In this document: piece after piece, positions 9,254 to 20,178 of the stretch
Position numbering within the stretch: the stretch's first letter is position 1
Layout of the letters: each line of letters begins with the position of its first letter
From: Kiloniellaceae bacterium
GTDB taxonomy: Bacteria > Pseudomonadota > Alphaproteobacteria > Kiloniellales > J153
Assembly: GCA_021776175.1 (NCBI GenBank)
Contig: JAJFGJ010000017.1
Location: 1-64,000, forward strand
Length of the DNA: 64,000 nucleotides
Reading direction: 5' to 3'
Made by a program: the position numbers and the translations under genes
Notes under the pieces: model-generated
Told to the model about the DNA's origin: nothing
Seen by the model: only the letters and a program-made list of their open reading frames with translations
Databases searched by the model: none

Positions 9254-9733
9254 CTAGGCCCCAATGTCGTCTTGTTCGGTGGTTGCTTCGTCTTTTTGGG
9301 CCATGGCGGTGCTCATGGTGTGCCATGCCAGGGTCGCGCACTTGACCCGCATGGGGAACGCGCGCACCCCGGCCAAGACCCGCATGCGGTCCAGGGCGTC
9401 CTCGTCGATATCCTTCGAGATCTTGGCGTCGTCCTTGGTGCACATCTCTTGAAAGGTCTCGAACAGGGCCTTGGCCTGGGCCTCGGTCTTGCCCATCAAC
9501 TCCTCCGTCATCAGCGATGCGGAGGCGACCGAGATGGCGCATCCCCTGCCTTCGAAGGCGACATCCTCGATCACGCCTTGGCCGTTGATCTTTAGATGGA
9601 CTTCCACCGCGTCGCCGCAAATCGGATTATGGCCATGGGCGTGGCGGTTGGCGTCCGCCGGCGTGCGTTTGTTGCGCGGGTTCTTGACGTGCTCCAGGAT
9701 CACCTCCTGGTATAGCTCGCGTAAATCGTCCAT
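9254..9733 (-). CDS. sufU: SufU-like iron-sulfur scaffold/sulfur-transfer protein
   Basis: The 159-residue protein has the three cysteines of the IscU/SufU fold: NPICGDAVEV, GRGCAISVAS and VKCATLAWHT. The insertion between the second and third cysteines is typical of SufU, not IscU. It lies directly after the SufS gene. SufU accepts sulfur from SufS in systems that lack SufE, and no sufE is present here. The C-terminal tail is acidic and not conserved. Confidence 0.9.
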   Translation of the reverse strand: MDDLRELYQEVILEHVKNPRNKRTPADANRHAHGHNPICGDAVEVHLKINGQGVIEDVAFEGRGCAISVASASLMTEELMGKTEAQAKALFETFQEMCTKDDAKISKDIDEDALDRMRVLAGVRAFPMRVKCATLAWHTMSTAMAQKDEATTEQDDIGA

Positions 9734-9739
9734 GACGCT

Positions 9740-11007
<1,268 letters not shown>

Positions 11008-11011
<4 letters not shown>

Positions 11012-12345
11012 GGCGCGTCTCCCGTGGCCGCGTCTGAAAGCCAATGGCCGACACTGGACATGAGGGCCGGGCACAAGCCCTTCGCCGCGAGGCTGTTTAT
11101 GGTATCGGACAGGAAAGCCTCGATCAGCATGTGCCGGGCCGTCGCCTCGGGAATGCCGCGCGCGCGCAGGTAAAACAAGGCGTCCGGGTCCATGTCGCCG
11201 GCGGTCGCGCCATGGCTGCATTTCACGTCGTCGGCATAGATTTCCAGCTCCGGCTTGGCGTCCATTTCGGCGCTGTCGGAGAGGAGCAGGGCCTTGCTAA
11301 GCTGATGCCCGTCGCTCTTTTGCGCCTTGGGGTGGACCACGATCTTGCCTTGGAAAACGCCGCGCGCGCGATCGTCGAGCACGCCCTTGAAGACCTCGCG
11401 CGAAGACGTCTCCGGTGCCAGGTGCTCGATCGCCGTGGTGTTGTCGCAATGCTGATCGCCGCGCAGCATATAGACACCGTTCAAGTGGCACTCCGCGCCC
11501 GGCGCCTCCAGCCGCACGCGGACCTCGTTGCGCGACAGCCGTGCGCCGCGCGTGAGGGCGAAGCTGTCGTAAACGCCTCCGGCGCCGACCTCGACGTGGA
11601 CGTTGGCCATGTGGATGGCGTCGTCCGCCTCGGCTTGGACCTTGTAGTGGCGCAACTCGGCCCTCTCGCCGATCCGGGCCTCGCAGCCATGGTTGGCGAA
11701 ATAGGCGCCGCCGCCGATTCCGGCATGATGTTCGACCACGATGGCGCTGCTGTTTTCTTCCATGGCGATGAGGCAGCGCGGGTGGAATGCTTGCGGCTCG
11801 CGCGGCGCGGTGCCCAGGTAAATCACTTCGATCGGCAGGTCGATCCGCACGCCCACCGCGACATGGAGAAACAAGCCGTCGGACACAAAGGCTGTGTTCA
11901 GGTCAAGCATGGCCTGATCTTCGCCGTCGCCGTTGGCGATCCGGCCAAGCAAGTCTTTCAAACCGGCGCCGTCCTCGGCCAAGGCATTGGCCAAGCTGCC
12001 GGCTCTAACGCCTTCGGGCAGTGCCGCGCGCGTGGAGAGGTCGGCGCGGAACTGACCATTGACGAAAACCAGGCGCCGCGCGCTTTGGCCCTGCGGCAGG
12101 AGGTTGGGCAAGCGGTCGATGCCGATTTGATCTTGGGACCGGGGGCCGAACGCCAGCTTCTCCAGCGGCCGTAGGTTGGTGTACTTCCAAGACTCCTGCT
12201 TGGGTGTCGGCAGTCCGGCGGCGGCCGCGCGCTCGCGTGCGCCGGTCCGCAGACTCTCAAGCCAGGGCTGGGCGGGGGTCTCGGCGCGCGCCGCGCCGGT
12301 GCCGTACTTTTGCAGGATATCGGCGGTCGCCAGTTGCTCGCCCAT
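11008..12345 (-). CDS. sufD: Fe-S cluster assembly protein SufD
   Basis: The 445-residue SufBD-family protein is a partner of SufB and SufC in the scaffold complex. Near the N terminus it has the PTPKQESWKYTNLRPLEKL segment seen in SufD. The C-terminal domain contains KCSHGATAGDMDPDALFYL, with the conserved histidine and cysteine region. The start at 12345 (MGEQLATADI) lies 4 bases after the sufC stop. A longer reading would overlap sufC. Confidence 0.93.
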
Positions 12346-12349
12346 GGTC

Positions 12350-13099
12350 TCAGGCCGCCTCTCCGGTGAAGCCGGCATAGCCGGTTTTTTCAAGCTCCAG
12401 CGCCAGTTCCTTGCCGCCGGACCGCACGATGCGTCCGTGGGCTAGAACGTGCACGCGGTCGGGGACGATGTAGTCGAGCAGACGCTGGTAATGGGTGATG
12501 ACCAGGACCGAACGGTCGGGGGCGCGCATGGCGTTCACGCCGTCGGCCACGGTTTTCAAGGCGTCGATATCCAGGCCGCTATCGGTCTCGTCCAGGATCG
12601 CCAAGGACGGATCCAGCAGCGCCATTTGCAGAATTTCGTTACGCTTCTTCTCGCCGCCCGAAAACCCGACGTTGACCGCTCGCTTGAGCAAATCGTCGGG
12701 GACCTGCAATTCCTTGATCTTGGCGCGCAGCACCTTCAGGAAGGCCATGGGGTCGAGGGTCGGCGCGCCTTTGTATTTGCGCACCGCGTTGACCGCTTCG
12801 CGCAGGAAGGTCGTGTTGGGCACGCCGGGAATCTCCACCGGGTATTGGAAGGCCAGGAACACCCCCGCGCCGGCGCGTTCTTCCGGCTCCATCTCCAGCA
12901 GGTTCCGGCCCTGGTATGCGACCTCGCCCTCGGTGACCTCGTAACCTTCGCGCCCGCTCAACACATAGGACAGCGTGGACTTGCCTGAGCCGTTCGGGCC
13001 CATGATGGCGTGTACTTCCCCGGCCCCGATGGTCAGGTCGAGCCCATTCAATATTCCCTTGCCGCCGACTGTCGCGTGCAGGTTCTTGATTTCAAGCAT
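12350..13099 (-). CDS. sufC: Fe-S cluster assembly ATPase SufC
   Basis: The 249-residue ABC-type ATPase has Walker A GPNGSGKSTLSY, signature GFSGGEKKRNEI and Walker B LAILDETDSGLDID. In SufC the residue after the Walker B acid is followed by the TDSGLD motif, as here. It drives conformational change of the SufBCD scaffold and is cytosolic, not part of a membrane transporter. Confidence 0.96.
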   Translation of the reverse strand: MLEIKNLHATVGGKGILNGLDLTIGAGEVHAIMGPNGSGKSTLSYVLSGREGYEVTEGEVAYQGRNLLEMEPEERAGAGVFLAFQYPVEIPGVPNTTFLREAVNAVRKYKGAPTLDPMAFLKVLRAKIKELQVPDDLLKRAVNVGFSGGEKKRNEILQMALLDPSLAILDETDSGLDIDALKTVADGVNAMRAPDRSVLVITHYQRLLDYIVPDRVHVLAHGRIVRSGGKELALELEKTGYAGFTGEAA

Positions 13100-13121
13100 A
13101 CTGGATTCCCGGTTCCCCTAT

Positions 13122-14576
<1,455 letters not shown>

Positions 14577-14591
14577 GGCCGCACTCTCCTC

Positions 14592-15056
14592 CTAGACCAC
14601 AGACTTTGCTTGCGCGCCCGGGATATCCCCGGCGCCCGGCATGAAATCGCCGGGGCCCGGCAGCATGTCGGCCAGGCTGACTTGCGACAGCGCCCCGTGA
14701 ATGGCTTTGTTGACCTTGTCCCAGTTGCCCCGCATGGGGCAGAAAGACTGAACGTCGCAGCCGCCGACCGCGCCATCGACACAGGCGGTCAGGGCAATCG
14801 GTCCTTCTAGGGCCTGGATGATCTCGGCGACCGAAATAGCCTCTGCCGGCCGGTCCAGGGAGTAGCCTCCGGCGGCGCCCCGGTGCGAGGTGATCAGTTC
14901 GGCATGGGCCAGGGCATTCAACAACTTCGCCACCGTGGGCAAGGGAACCCCGGTCTCCTGGGCGATATTGGGCGCCGTGCACAGCCCGTCCGGGGAGCGC
15001 GTCATCTGGCTCATCATCACCACGGCGTAATCCGTCAAACGATTGAGTTTGAACAT
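14592..15056 (-). CDS. Rrf2-family regulator of the suf operon (IscR/SufR-like)
   Basis: The 154-residue Rrf2 protein has an N-terminal winged helix-turn-helix (LTDYAVVMMSQM, GVPLPTVAKLLNAL) and three cysteines (TACVDGAVGGCDVQSFCP) in the spacing that binds a [2Fe-2S] cluster in IscR. It probably senses Fe-S status and controls the operon it heads. The ATG at 15056 (MFKLNRL) has GGAGG six bases upstream and was chosen over a TTG four codons earlier. Confidence 0.92.
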   Translation of the reverse strand: MFKLNRLTDYAVVMMSQMTRSPDGLCTAPNIAQETGVPLPTVAKLLNALAHAELITSHRGAAGGYSLDRPAEAISVAEIIQALEGPIALTACVDGAVGGCDVQSFCPMRGNWDKVNKAIHGALSQVSLADMLPGPGDFMPGAGDIPGAQAKSVV

Positions 15057-15074
15057 CCCGGCCTCCAAATCGGA

Positions 15075-15105
15075 CCAATCTAGTATAGTATCTTAAGTAT
15101 AGGGT
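15075..15105 (-). promoter_or_regulatory. Probable promoter/operator of the suf operon
   Basis: An AT-rich island in a GC-rich setting lies 20-50 bases before the Rrf2 start. Read on the minus strand it has two TATACT hexamers (15096-15101 and 15082-15087) around a TTAAG core. Its shape is compatible with a combined -10 element and Rrf2/IscR operator, but no matched -35 was fixed. The assignment is inference from position and composition. Confidence 0.4.
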
Positions 15106-15327
15106 TTCCGCGGCGAATCAAGGCATTTGGCGCGGAATTCCGCCCGGCCGGGCCAGGATTCGCCATGATTGGATTTTGGCCGCGCGAGGCCCATGGATCC
15201 GCGCGCAATCGTTCAAGTGGAAGTGAACATTCGTGACCCCCGCGGCGGTGAGACAGGTTCAATATAAGCGCGGAGAATCCTTGCTGGCGAGGCCGAGACC
15301 GAAACCGAAAAACTTGGGAATCGCAAT

Positions 15328-15981
15328 ATGTTACGCTGTCCGAAGGCCAAGTGTGCAATCGCTTCCGTTTGCTTGCAAATTGCCTTGCTCGCGTCTTTGC
15401 CGGCCCCAGCGGTTGCCCAATCGGATGCCGATCCCAACAAACCGAAGAAGCATTTCACGGTTAGCCAGCCCGCCGGTCTGGCTGGGTCCGACGCCCAAGA
15501 TATCTACGACCGGATCAAAAACGACATGGTGTCGGGGTATCGCCTGTCGCTGGAGCCCTACGCGGGCTCGTATACGGGATGGACGCGATACAATTCCGCG
15601 CCCTATCGTTCCGCCCAGCACGGTGAGCGTTTCGTTAATAACTACGCGAACGACTTGGCCCGGGACTACCGCCTCTATGAGCGGTCGGGTCCGATGCCGT
15701 CCGGCGCCATCTTGGTCAAGGACAGCTTCGCGGTCACCCAAAAGGGCGACGTCTTTAGCGGCCCGCTCTTCGTCATGAAGAAAATGGCGCCCGGCTTCGA
15801 GGCATCGAGCGGCGATTGGCGCTACTCCACGATCATGCCCGACGGCAGCCACCTGGGCACGACCAACGGTAGCGGCTCGGAACGCGTGGAATTCTGTATC
15901 TCCTGCCATGCATTAGTCGGGGCCGAGCAAGACCACATGTTCTATGTGCCCGAGGATTACCGCCTCGGCACGGCCGATTGA
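15328..15981 (+). CDS. Cytochrome P460 family protein (secreted c-type heme protein)
   Basis: The 217-residue protein starts with a signal peptide (hydrophobic to about residue 25, then PAPAVAQ, cleavage after AQ). A P460 domain follows, with SSGDWRYSTIMPDG and a C-terminal heme motif FCISCH. Family members act in the periplasm. Cytochrome P460 oxidises hydroxylamine, while the related c'-beta group binds NO. The sequence alone does not decide between these. The downstream gene encodes a close paralogue of this domain. An upstream gap of about 250 bases separates it from the divergent suf operon. Confidence 0.85.
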   Translation: MLRCPKAKCAIASVCLQIALLASLPAPAVAQSDADPNKPKKHFTVSQPAGLAGSDAQDIYDRIKNDMVSGYRLSLEPYAGSYTGWTRYNSAPYRSAQHGERFVNNYANDLARDYRLYERSGPMPSGAILVKDSFAVTQKGDVFSGPLFVMKKMAPGFEASSGDWRYSTIMPDGSHLGTTNGSGSERVEFCISCHALVGAEQDHMFYVPEDYRLGTAD

Positions 15982-16134
15982 AGTGACTGGGGCTCGGCGC
16001 GTCATCACGCGAACGTGAAGGACCTTGATTCCGCAAATGTTTTGCCGAACCGTTAGATTGGGGCGTGTCGCCACGGCCGTCTGGCCGGGCATTTTGTTTC
16101 CAGCATCAAGAATTCAAGTTTGGGGAGGGACGTA

Positions 16135-17307
16135 ATGATTTCAACGAAACGGGCGCTGCTTTCGAGCACGGTGATGCCCATGGTGGTAATTGCCGGCGTC
16201 GCGACTGGGGGCGCGGTTCTGATATGCGCGGCTAGAAGCAAACCTGCGCAGGCGCAGTGCGCGGCGGCTAAGGTCAACCCTTGCGCGGCGGCGAAGTGTA
16301 ATCCTTGTAACCCCTGCGCGGCGAAGTGCAATCCCTGCGCGGCCAAGTGCAACCCTTGCGCGGCGGCCAAGTGCAATCCTTGTGCGGCGAAGTGCAATCC
16401 CTGTGCGGCGAAGTGCAATCCCTGCGCGGCGAAGTGCAATCCCTGCGCGGCGGCCAAGTGCAATCCTTGCAATCCCTGCGCGGCCAAGGGGTGCAACCCC
16501 TGTAATCCTTGCGCTGCCAAGGGGTGTAACCCCTGCAATCCCTGCAACCCGTGCAATCCCTGCGCGGCAGGTGGCGGGTCCGTCAGCAAGGCTTGCTTTG
16601 TACCGCGGCTGCGTGCGGCGGCGAAGTGCAATCCCTGTGCCGCCAAAAAGTGCAATCCGTGCAATCCCTGCGCGGCGAAGTGCAACCCCTGCAACCCCTG
16701 CGCGGCCAAGAAATGCAATCCTTGCGCGGCGGCGAAGTGCAATCCGTGCAATCCCTGCGCGGCGGGCGCTTGCAATCCCTGCAATCCTTGCGGCGCCGCC
16801 GGTTCCGCGGAATTGACGGATGCCGAGGCGGTGAAGGTTTACGACTGCCTGCTGAAGGAGCTGAAAGCGGCCTACGCGAAATCGGGCAACAATGTCGCGG
16901 TGTCCTACTCGTCCATGGCTCGTTACAGCACTCGACCCTATGTTTCCGACACCCACGGCGGGCGCTTCGTGCAGAATTACGCGAACAAGACGGGCCGTGC
17001 TTACGGCGCCTACGAGAACGCGGGAACCCTCCCGGAGGGCACGGTGCTCGCCAAGGACAGTTTCTCCGTATCGGGCGGCGGCAAAGTTGCCATTGGTCCC
17101 TTGTTCATCATGGAAAAGATGAGGGCGGGCTTCAATTCGGATAGCGGCGATTGGCGCTATACGATGATTATGCCGAACGGCTCCGTCTTTGGAACCACCA
17201 AGGGCAAGGGGGCGGACAGCGTCGAATTCTGCATCGGGTGCCACATGTCCGTGACCCCGGATCAGGATTCGATCATGCTCCTGCCGGAGGAGTACCGGGT
17301 CCGCTAA
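16135..17307 (+). CDS. Cys-Asn-Pro-Cys repeat protein fused to a cytochrome P460 domain
   Basis: The 390-residue protein has three parts. The first is a signal/anchor segment (about 1-36, ending PAQAQ). The second is an array of about 27 NPC units, arranged as CNPCAAK and [10 protein letters not shown], at about residues 37-222. The third is a P460 domain (about 223-390) with [13 protein letters not shown] and heme motif FCIGCH. The array is interrupted once by a non-repeat stretch near 16567-16617 ([11 protein letters not shown]). GGGAGG precedes the ATG at 16135. The array has more than 40 cysteines. Metal binding, disulfide cross-linking or electron relay are all possible; none is shown. 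The P460 domain is clearly paralogous to that of the preceding gene. Confidence 0.85.
   Translation: MISTKRALLSSTVMPMVVIAGVATGGAVLICAARSKPAQAQCAAAKVNPCAAAKCNPCNPCAAKCNPCAAKCNPCAAAKCNPCAAKCNPCAAKCNPCAAKCNPCAAAKCNPCNPCAAKGCNPCNPCAAKGCNPCNPCNPCNPCAAGGGSVSKACFVPRLRAAAKCNPCAAKKCNPCNPCAAKCNPCNPCAAKKCNPCAAAKCNPCNPCAAGACNPCNPCGAAGSAELTDAEAVKVYDCLLKELKAAYAKSGNNVAVSYSSMARYSTRPYVSDTHGGRFVQNYANKTGRAYGAYENAGTLPEGTVLAKDSFSVSGGGKVAIGPLFIMEKMRAGFNSDSGDWRYTMIMPNGSVFGTTKGKGADSVEFCIGCHMSVTPDQDSIMLLPEEYRVR
16257..16797 (+). repeat. Degenerate tandem repeat encoding CNPCAAK units
   Basis: Short near-identical units of the kind TGCAATCCCTGCGCGGCGAA, mostly 15 to 24 bases long, run across this stretch and are in frame within the preceding feature. 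Codon choices vary (CCT/CCC, TGT/TGC), so the array is old enough to have drifted or is under selection for the protein. The non-repeat segment at 16567-16617 splits it in two. Confidence 0.9.
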
Positions 17308-17331
17308 CGCCGCCCTGGAAAAGGATCGTCA

Positions 17332-17838
17332 TTGAGTCGCCTCCGCACCGCAGCCAGGGACTCGGTAACCGCAATTCAAGGCCTTAGGCTTTGCGCGATT
17401 ACTGTCTGGCTGTCGGTGTTGGGGGCACCGGTCCTGGCGGACTTCACCGATGGACTGGCTGCCTTCGATGCCGGCGACTATCGCACGGCTTTCGAGGAGT
17501 GGCGCGATTTGGCCAAGGCGGGCGATGCCGAGGCCCAGGTCGCGCTGGCCGAGCTTTACCTCACCGGCCAGGGCGTTCGCGCCGACACCGCCATTGGAAT
17601 CTCCTGGTACCGCCGGGCCGCCGAGGCCGGGCACCCGGTCGCGCAACTTAATCTCGGCGATTTCTACAGCCGTGGCGACGGCGTGCCGCGCGATTTGGTC
17701 GCGGCCTACGTTTGGCTCAGCCTGGCCGCCGAACAGGATCGTGCCTGGGCCGAAGGGCGGCGCCAGGAGATCGTGCGCGAGATGACGCCGGCGCAACTGG
17801 CCGAGGCCAAGGCACGCACCCTGGCGGCGCGTCCTTAA
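17332..17838 (+). CDS. Sel1-repeat (TPR-like) secreted protein
   Basis: The 168-residue protein begins at a TTG with AAAAGGA eight bases upstream. It has a hydrophobic N-terminal signal (LCAITVWLSVLGAPVLA) and two to three Sel1-like repeats (GDAEAQVALAELYLTGQGV, GHPVAQLNLGDFYSRGDGV). Sel1 proteins act as protein-protein scaffolds. It lies 24 bases after the P460/Cys-repeat gene and is probably co-transcribed, so a role in that periplasmic system is possible. Confidence 0.8.
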   Translation: MSRLRTAARDSVTAIQGLRLCAITVWLSVLGAPVLADFTDGLAAFDAGDYRTAFEEWRDLAKAGDAEAQVALAELYLTGQGVRADTAIGISWYRRAAEAGHPVAQLNLGDFYSRGDGVPRDLVAAYVWLSLAAEQDRAWAEGRRQEIVREMTPAQLAEAKARTLAARP

Positions 17839-17841
17839 GCC

Positions 17842-17920
17842 CGCCTAAACCCCCAAATATCGCTCGCTCAAGCTGGGATCGGCGGTTAGCTTGGCGGAAG
17901 TGCCGTGCCAGACCGCGCGG
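17842..17920 (-). pseudogene. Displaced 3'-end copy of livF (direct repeat with 20179-20257)
   Basis: These 79 bases match 20179-20257 at 77 positions in the same orientation. On the minus strand they encode the last residues of LivF (SLSERYLGV and stop) and about 15 codons before them, with nothing more of the gene. The 2.26 kb between the copies holds cargo genes on the plus strand. The pattern is that of an insertion at the 3' end of livF that duplicated this end. Confidence 0.9.
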
Positions 17921-18160
17921 CGGGATCAAACCATGGCGAAACTTGGGCGTTGTCTCCAGGGAAACTGAGTGGCCCGAGGTATAGCCGTTGATTATGTTGT
18001 AATTGGTCACCGGCATATGCCATCCGGGGTATGACAAGCTTGCCATTGGCGCTCAAGATAGCTTCTAATAATGAGTTGGCTCAAGACGAGGTGTATCGGG
18101 AAGAGCCCGGTTCACAAGGGGGGTCCTAATAGTCTCGCACCATTGACGATCAGAGGGTGT
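17921..18160. other. Left edge of cargo segment 1, no gene seen
   Basis: About 240 bases of noticeably lower GC content between the livF remnant and the amidase start. AGAGGG just before 18161 is the amidase ribosome binding site. No integrase, inverted repeat or RNA gene was recognised. Confidence 0.5.
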
Positions 18161-18994
18161 ATGCGAGTCAAGAATCATAAGTTACATGCGGATAGCGGAG
18201 ATGCGGTTGCGACGGTCCGCAGCCCAAATCGAGGCGGCGCACTAAAAGCACGCTATCTTGTCATGCACTACACGGCCGGCGGCTCCGCCGAAAGTTCCAT
18301 CCGCCATCTCACCAAGAAGGAATCCAAGGCCTCGGCGCATCTCGTGATTGGCCGCGATGGGGCCATTACTCAATTGGTGCCTTTTAACCGCGTGGCCTGG
18401 CATGCCGGCCGTAGCCGCTGGCAAGGACTGATTGGCATGAACCGGCACTCGATCGGGATCGAACTCGACAATGCCGGGCCTTTGGACGGCGGTGACGGTC
18501 AATGGCGCTCATGGTTCGGACGAACCTATACCGATGACGATGTGATCGTCGCGACCCATAGGTTCGAGGAAATAGAGCGTGGCTGGCTCCGGTATTCGGA
18601 GGCACAGCTCACGGCGGTGCTTGAGGCGTCGGAAGCGATCGTCTCCCATTACGGTCTGATTGAAGTTCTTGGTCACGACGATATCGCACCGGAGCGCAAG
18701 CTGGACCCTGGACCAGCCTTTCCGATGGAGAACTTCCGCAGCCATCTGGTCGGCCGCGCGGACGATGAGTTCGAGTTATTCGAAACCGCTGCCGGGTTGA
18801 ATATTCGCGAAGGGCCGGGTGTGCAGTTCGCTAAAATCGCCGGTTCGCCTCTTGCCAAGGGCACCCGGCTCAGAAGCGAATTGCGTGACGGTAGCTGGCA
18901 CTTCGTGGAGGTCCTTGACAAAAACGGCGATCCCGAGACGACCGGCTGGGTGCACGGCAACTTCATTGCGCCTGCGCCAAGTGTCGTTGTCTAG
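18161..18994 (+). CDS. N-acetylmuramoyl-L-alanine amidase (Amidase_2) with C-terminal SH3 domain
   Basis: The 277-residue protein has an AmpD/PGRP-like amidase domain. VMHYTAGG contains the first zinc histidine (about residue 36), SAHLVIGRDG and WHAGRSRW form the core, and LGHDDIAPERKLDPGP carries further ligand and catalytic residues. A bacterial SH3 domain follows (GLNIREGPGVQF to TTGWVHGNF). It would cleave the amide bond between muramic acid and the stem peptide. No signal peptide is visible, so it is either cytosolic (recycling or endolysin-like) or exported by another route. The start at 18161 was chosen for its AGAGGG site. It lies in the cargo inserted beside livF. Confidence 0.88.
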   Translation: MRVKNHKLHADSGDAVATVRSPNRGGALKARYLVMHYTAGGSAESSIRHLTKKESKASAHLVIGRDGAITQLVPFNRVAWHAGRSRWQGLIGMNRHSIGIELDNAGPLDGGDGQWRSWFGRTYTDDDVIVATHRFEEIERGWLRYSEAQLTAVLEASEAIVSHYGLIEVLGHDDIAPERKLDPGPAFPMENFRSHLVGRADDEFELFETAAGLNIREGPGVQFAKIAGSPLAKGTRLRSELRDGSWHFVEVLDKNGDPETTGWVHGNFIAPAPSVVV

Positions 18995-19008
18995 GTGGAT
19001 CGCGGCGC

Positions 19009-19368
19009 GTGCCTTCTTATCGGGCTTGGTTGCTGGCCGGCGTACTCGCCGTAGTTTCGGCCGGCTGCACGCGAATCGTGGTGCACGAAGGCGATGGCGA
19101 TGTGCGCATCGAAGACCGGTTTGGGATTGTCCGGCTTACGAACCAACCGGGCCGACAGCCGCAAATTATTCAAACCGAGGGATTCGGGGTCATTTCCCGA
19201 GACGGCTCCATGACCATCGGATATTTCAGCTCCGACATGGCTGTGCTGCCGCTCAATGACTGCCGCATCGTTGTTTGGCTGGATGAAGATACTTCGCTCG
19301 AAATGCTGAGCGAAATCACGGCGCGGGGAGAGCAGGTCTGTGCGATCGGCTCTGGTGCTCAACGATAG
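19009..19368 (+). CDS. Small lipoprotein of unknown function
   Basis: The 119-residue product starts at GTG (AGGTGG about 9 bases upstream) and has a lipoprotein signal with lipobox VSAGC (about residues 16-20). The mature part is short and beta-rich (TRIVVHEGDGDVRIEDRFG, then DCRIVVWLDEDTSLEML) with two further cysteines. No family was recognised. It starts 15 bases after the amidase stop and probably shares its transcript. Confidence 0.65.
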   Translation: MPSYRAWLLAGVLAVVSAGCTRIVVHEGDGDVRIEDRFGIVRLTNQPGRQPQIIQTEGFGVISRDGSMTIGYFSSDMAVLPLNDCRIVVWLDEDTSLEMLSEITARGEQVCAIGSGAQR

Positions 19369-19380
19369 GGAGGGGAGACA

Positions 19381-19785
19381 TTGACCAATTTAAACGCAAT
19401 TTGGGCCGCGTTTGGCACCCTGGCGCTCGCTGGGTGTGGGAACGTAGATAGCGCTCATCTTGTCTTTGGCCAACAGAACACCGTAGGTCTGGATATTTCC
19501 GCGACGGCGCCGGAGCAAGGCGCCACACTTTCGCTCGGGTTCAAGGACAGGAACATTGCCATTATTCCCGTGGCCGTGAGTAATGGCGGTACCTACGAAC
19601 GCTTGGGTAGCACCAACATGACCGATGGTTCCGATAAGAACGATGCCTACTCGACACTTGGACAGTTTGATCTGGCCACGGGTAAAAATGGTACGGCATC
19701 GGTCGGCCTAGGCAAGTTCTTCGCCACGGGCATCGCAGCGCAGAAGCTGGCGGAAGGATTCGCGAAAAAGTTGGCGAAGGAATAA
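19381..19785 (+). CDS. Lipoprotein of unknown function
   Basis: The 134-residue product starts at TTG with a strong site (GGGAGGGGAGAC). It has a hydrophobic leader ending in lipobox LALAGC. The mature part contains ATLSLGFKDRNIAIIPVAVS and an Ala/Lys-rich C-terminal helix (KLAEGFAKKLAKE). The family is unknown to me. It follows the first lipoprotein by 12 bases and is the third gene of the cargo operon. Confidence 0.65.
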   Translation: MTNLNAIWAAFGTLALAGCGNVDSAHLVFGQQNTVGLDISATAPEQGATLSLGFKDRNIAIIPVAVSNGGTYERLGSTNMTDGSDKNDAYSTLGQFDLATGKNGTASVGLGKFFATGIAAQKLAEGFAKKLAKE

Positions 19786-19847
19786 TCGGCGGATTCTCGG
19801 GGGTAGCTGTGAAGGAATAACCAAGCTGGGTCGGGTGAGGCGGTCGA

Positions 19848-20090
19848 ATGCCAGAAGACCAGGAAAGGTTTGGATCGAGCGGATCGCTAAGTGGTGGTGT
19901 TTTTCCTCGGATGCCGGGCACGCCGCGTCAACCGCGCGACCCACGTGCGCCGCGCGGTCCCGGAGAACCGCGGCGCCCGCGTGGGCCTCGCGGTCCACGC
20001 GGACCTCGTGAAGTGCGGGGACCGCGAGGCCCTCGTGAGGTGAGACGACCGCGCGAGCCGCAAAGTCCGGAAAGCCCCCGCGACGAATAG
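19848..20090 (+). CDS. Short collagen-like Gly-Pro-Arg repeat ORF (uncertain)
   Basis: An 80-residue frame. Its middle is a run of Arg-Pro/Gly-Pro-Arg triplets ([20 protein letters not shown]) with glycine at every third position over part of its length. No signal peptide or clear ribosome binding site is seen. The low-complexity GC-rich DNA could produce such a frame by chance. The glycine periodicity and its position behind two lipoproteins keep it as a candidate. Confidence 0.35.
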   Translation: MPEDQERFGSSGSLSGGVFPRMPGTPRQPRDPRAPRGPGEPRRPRGPRGPRGPREVRGPRGPREVRRPREPQSPESPRDE

Positions 20091-20178
20091 AGCGTATCAC
20101 CCAATTACTTTACCGGTGCGTGAATCGATCGCGCTATCGTGCTATCGCCGCTGTCTGCCCTAACGCACCCCTAAACTT

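Noticed and set aside
16257..16797. Regular repeats that resemble a CRISPR array
   Set aside because: Units are contiguous, without unique spacers, and in frame with a protein; no cas genes are near.
16141..17244. 367-codon minus-strand frame over the Cys-repeat gene
   Set aside because: It is the mirror of the repeat array (Ala/Arg/Gly/Ile repeats); the plus frame has a signal peptide and the heme domain.
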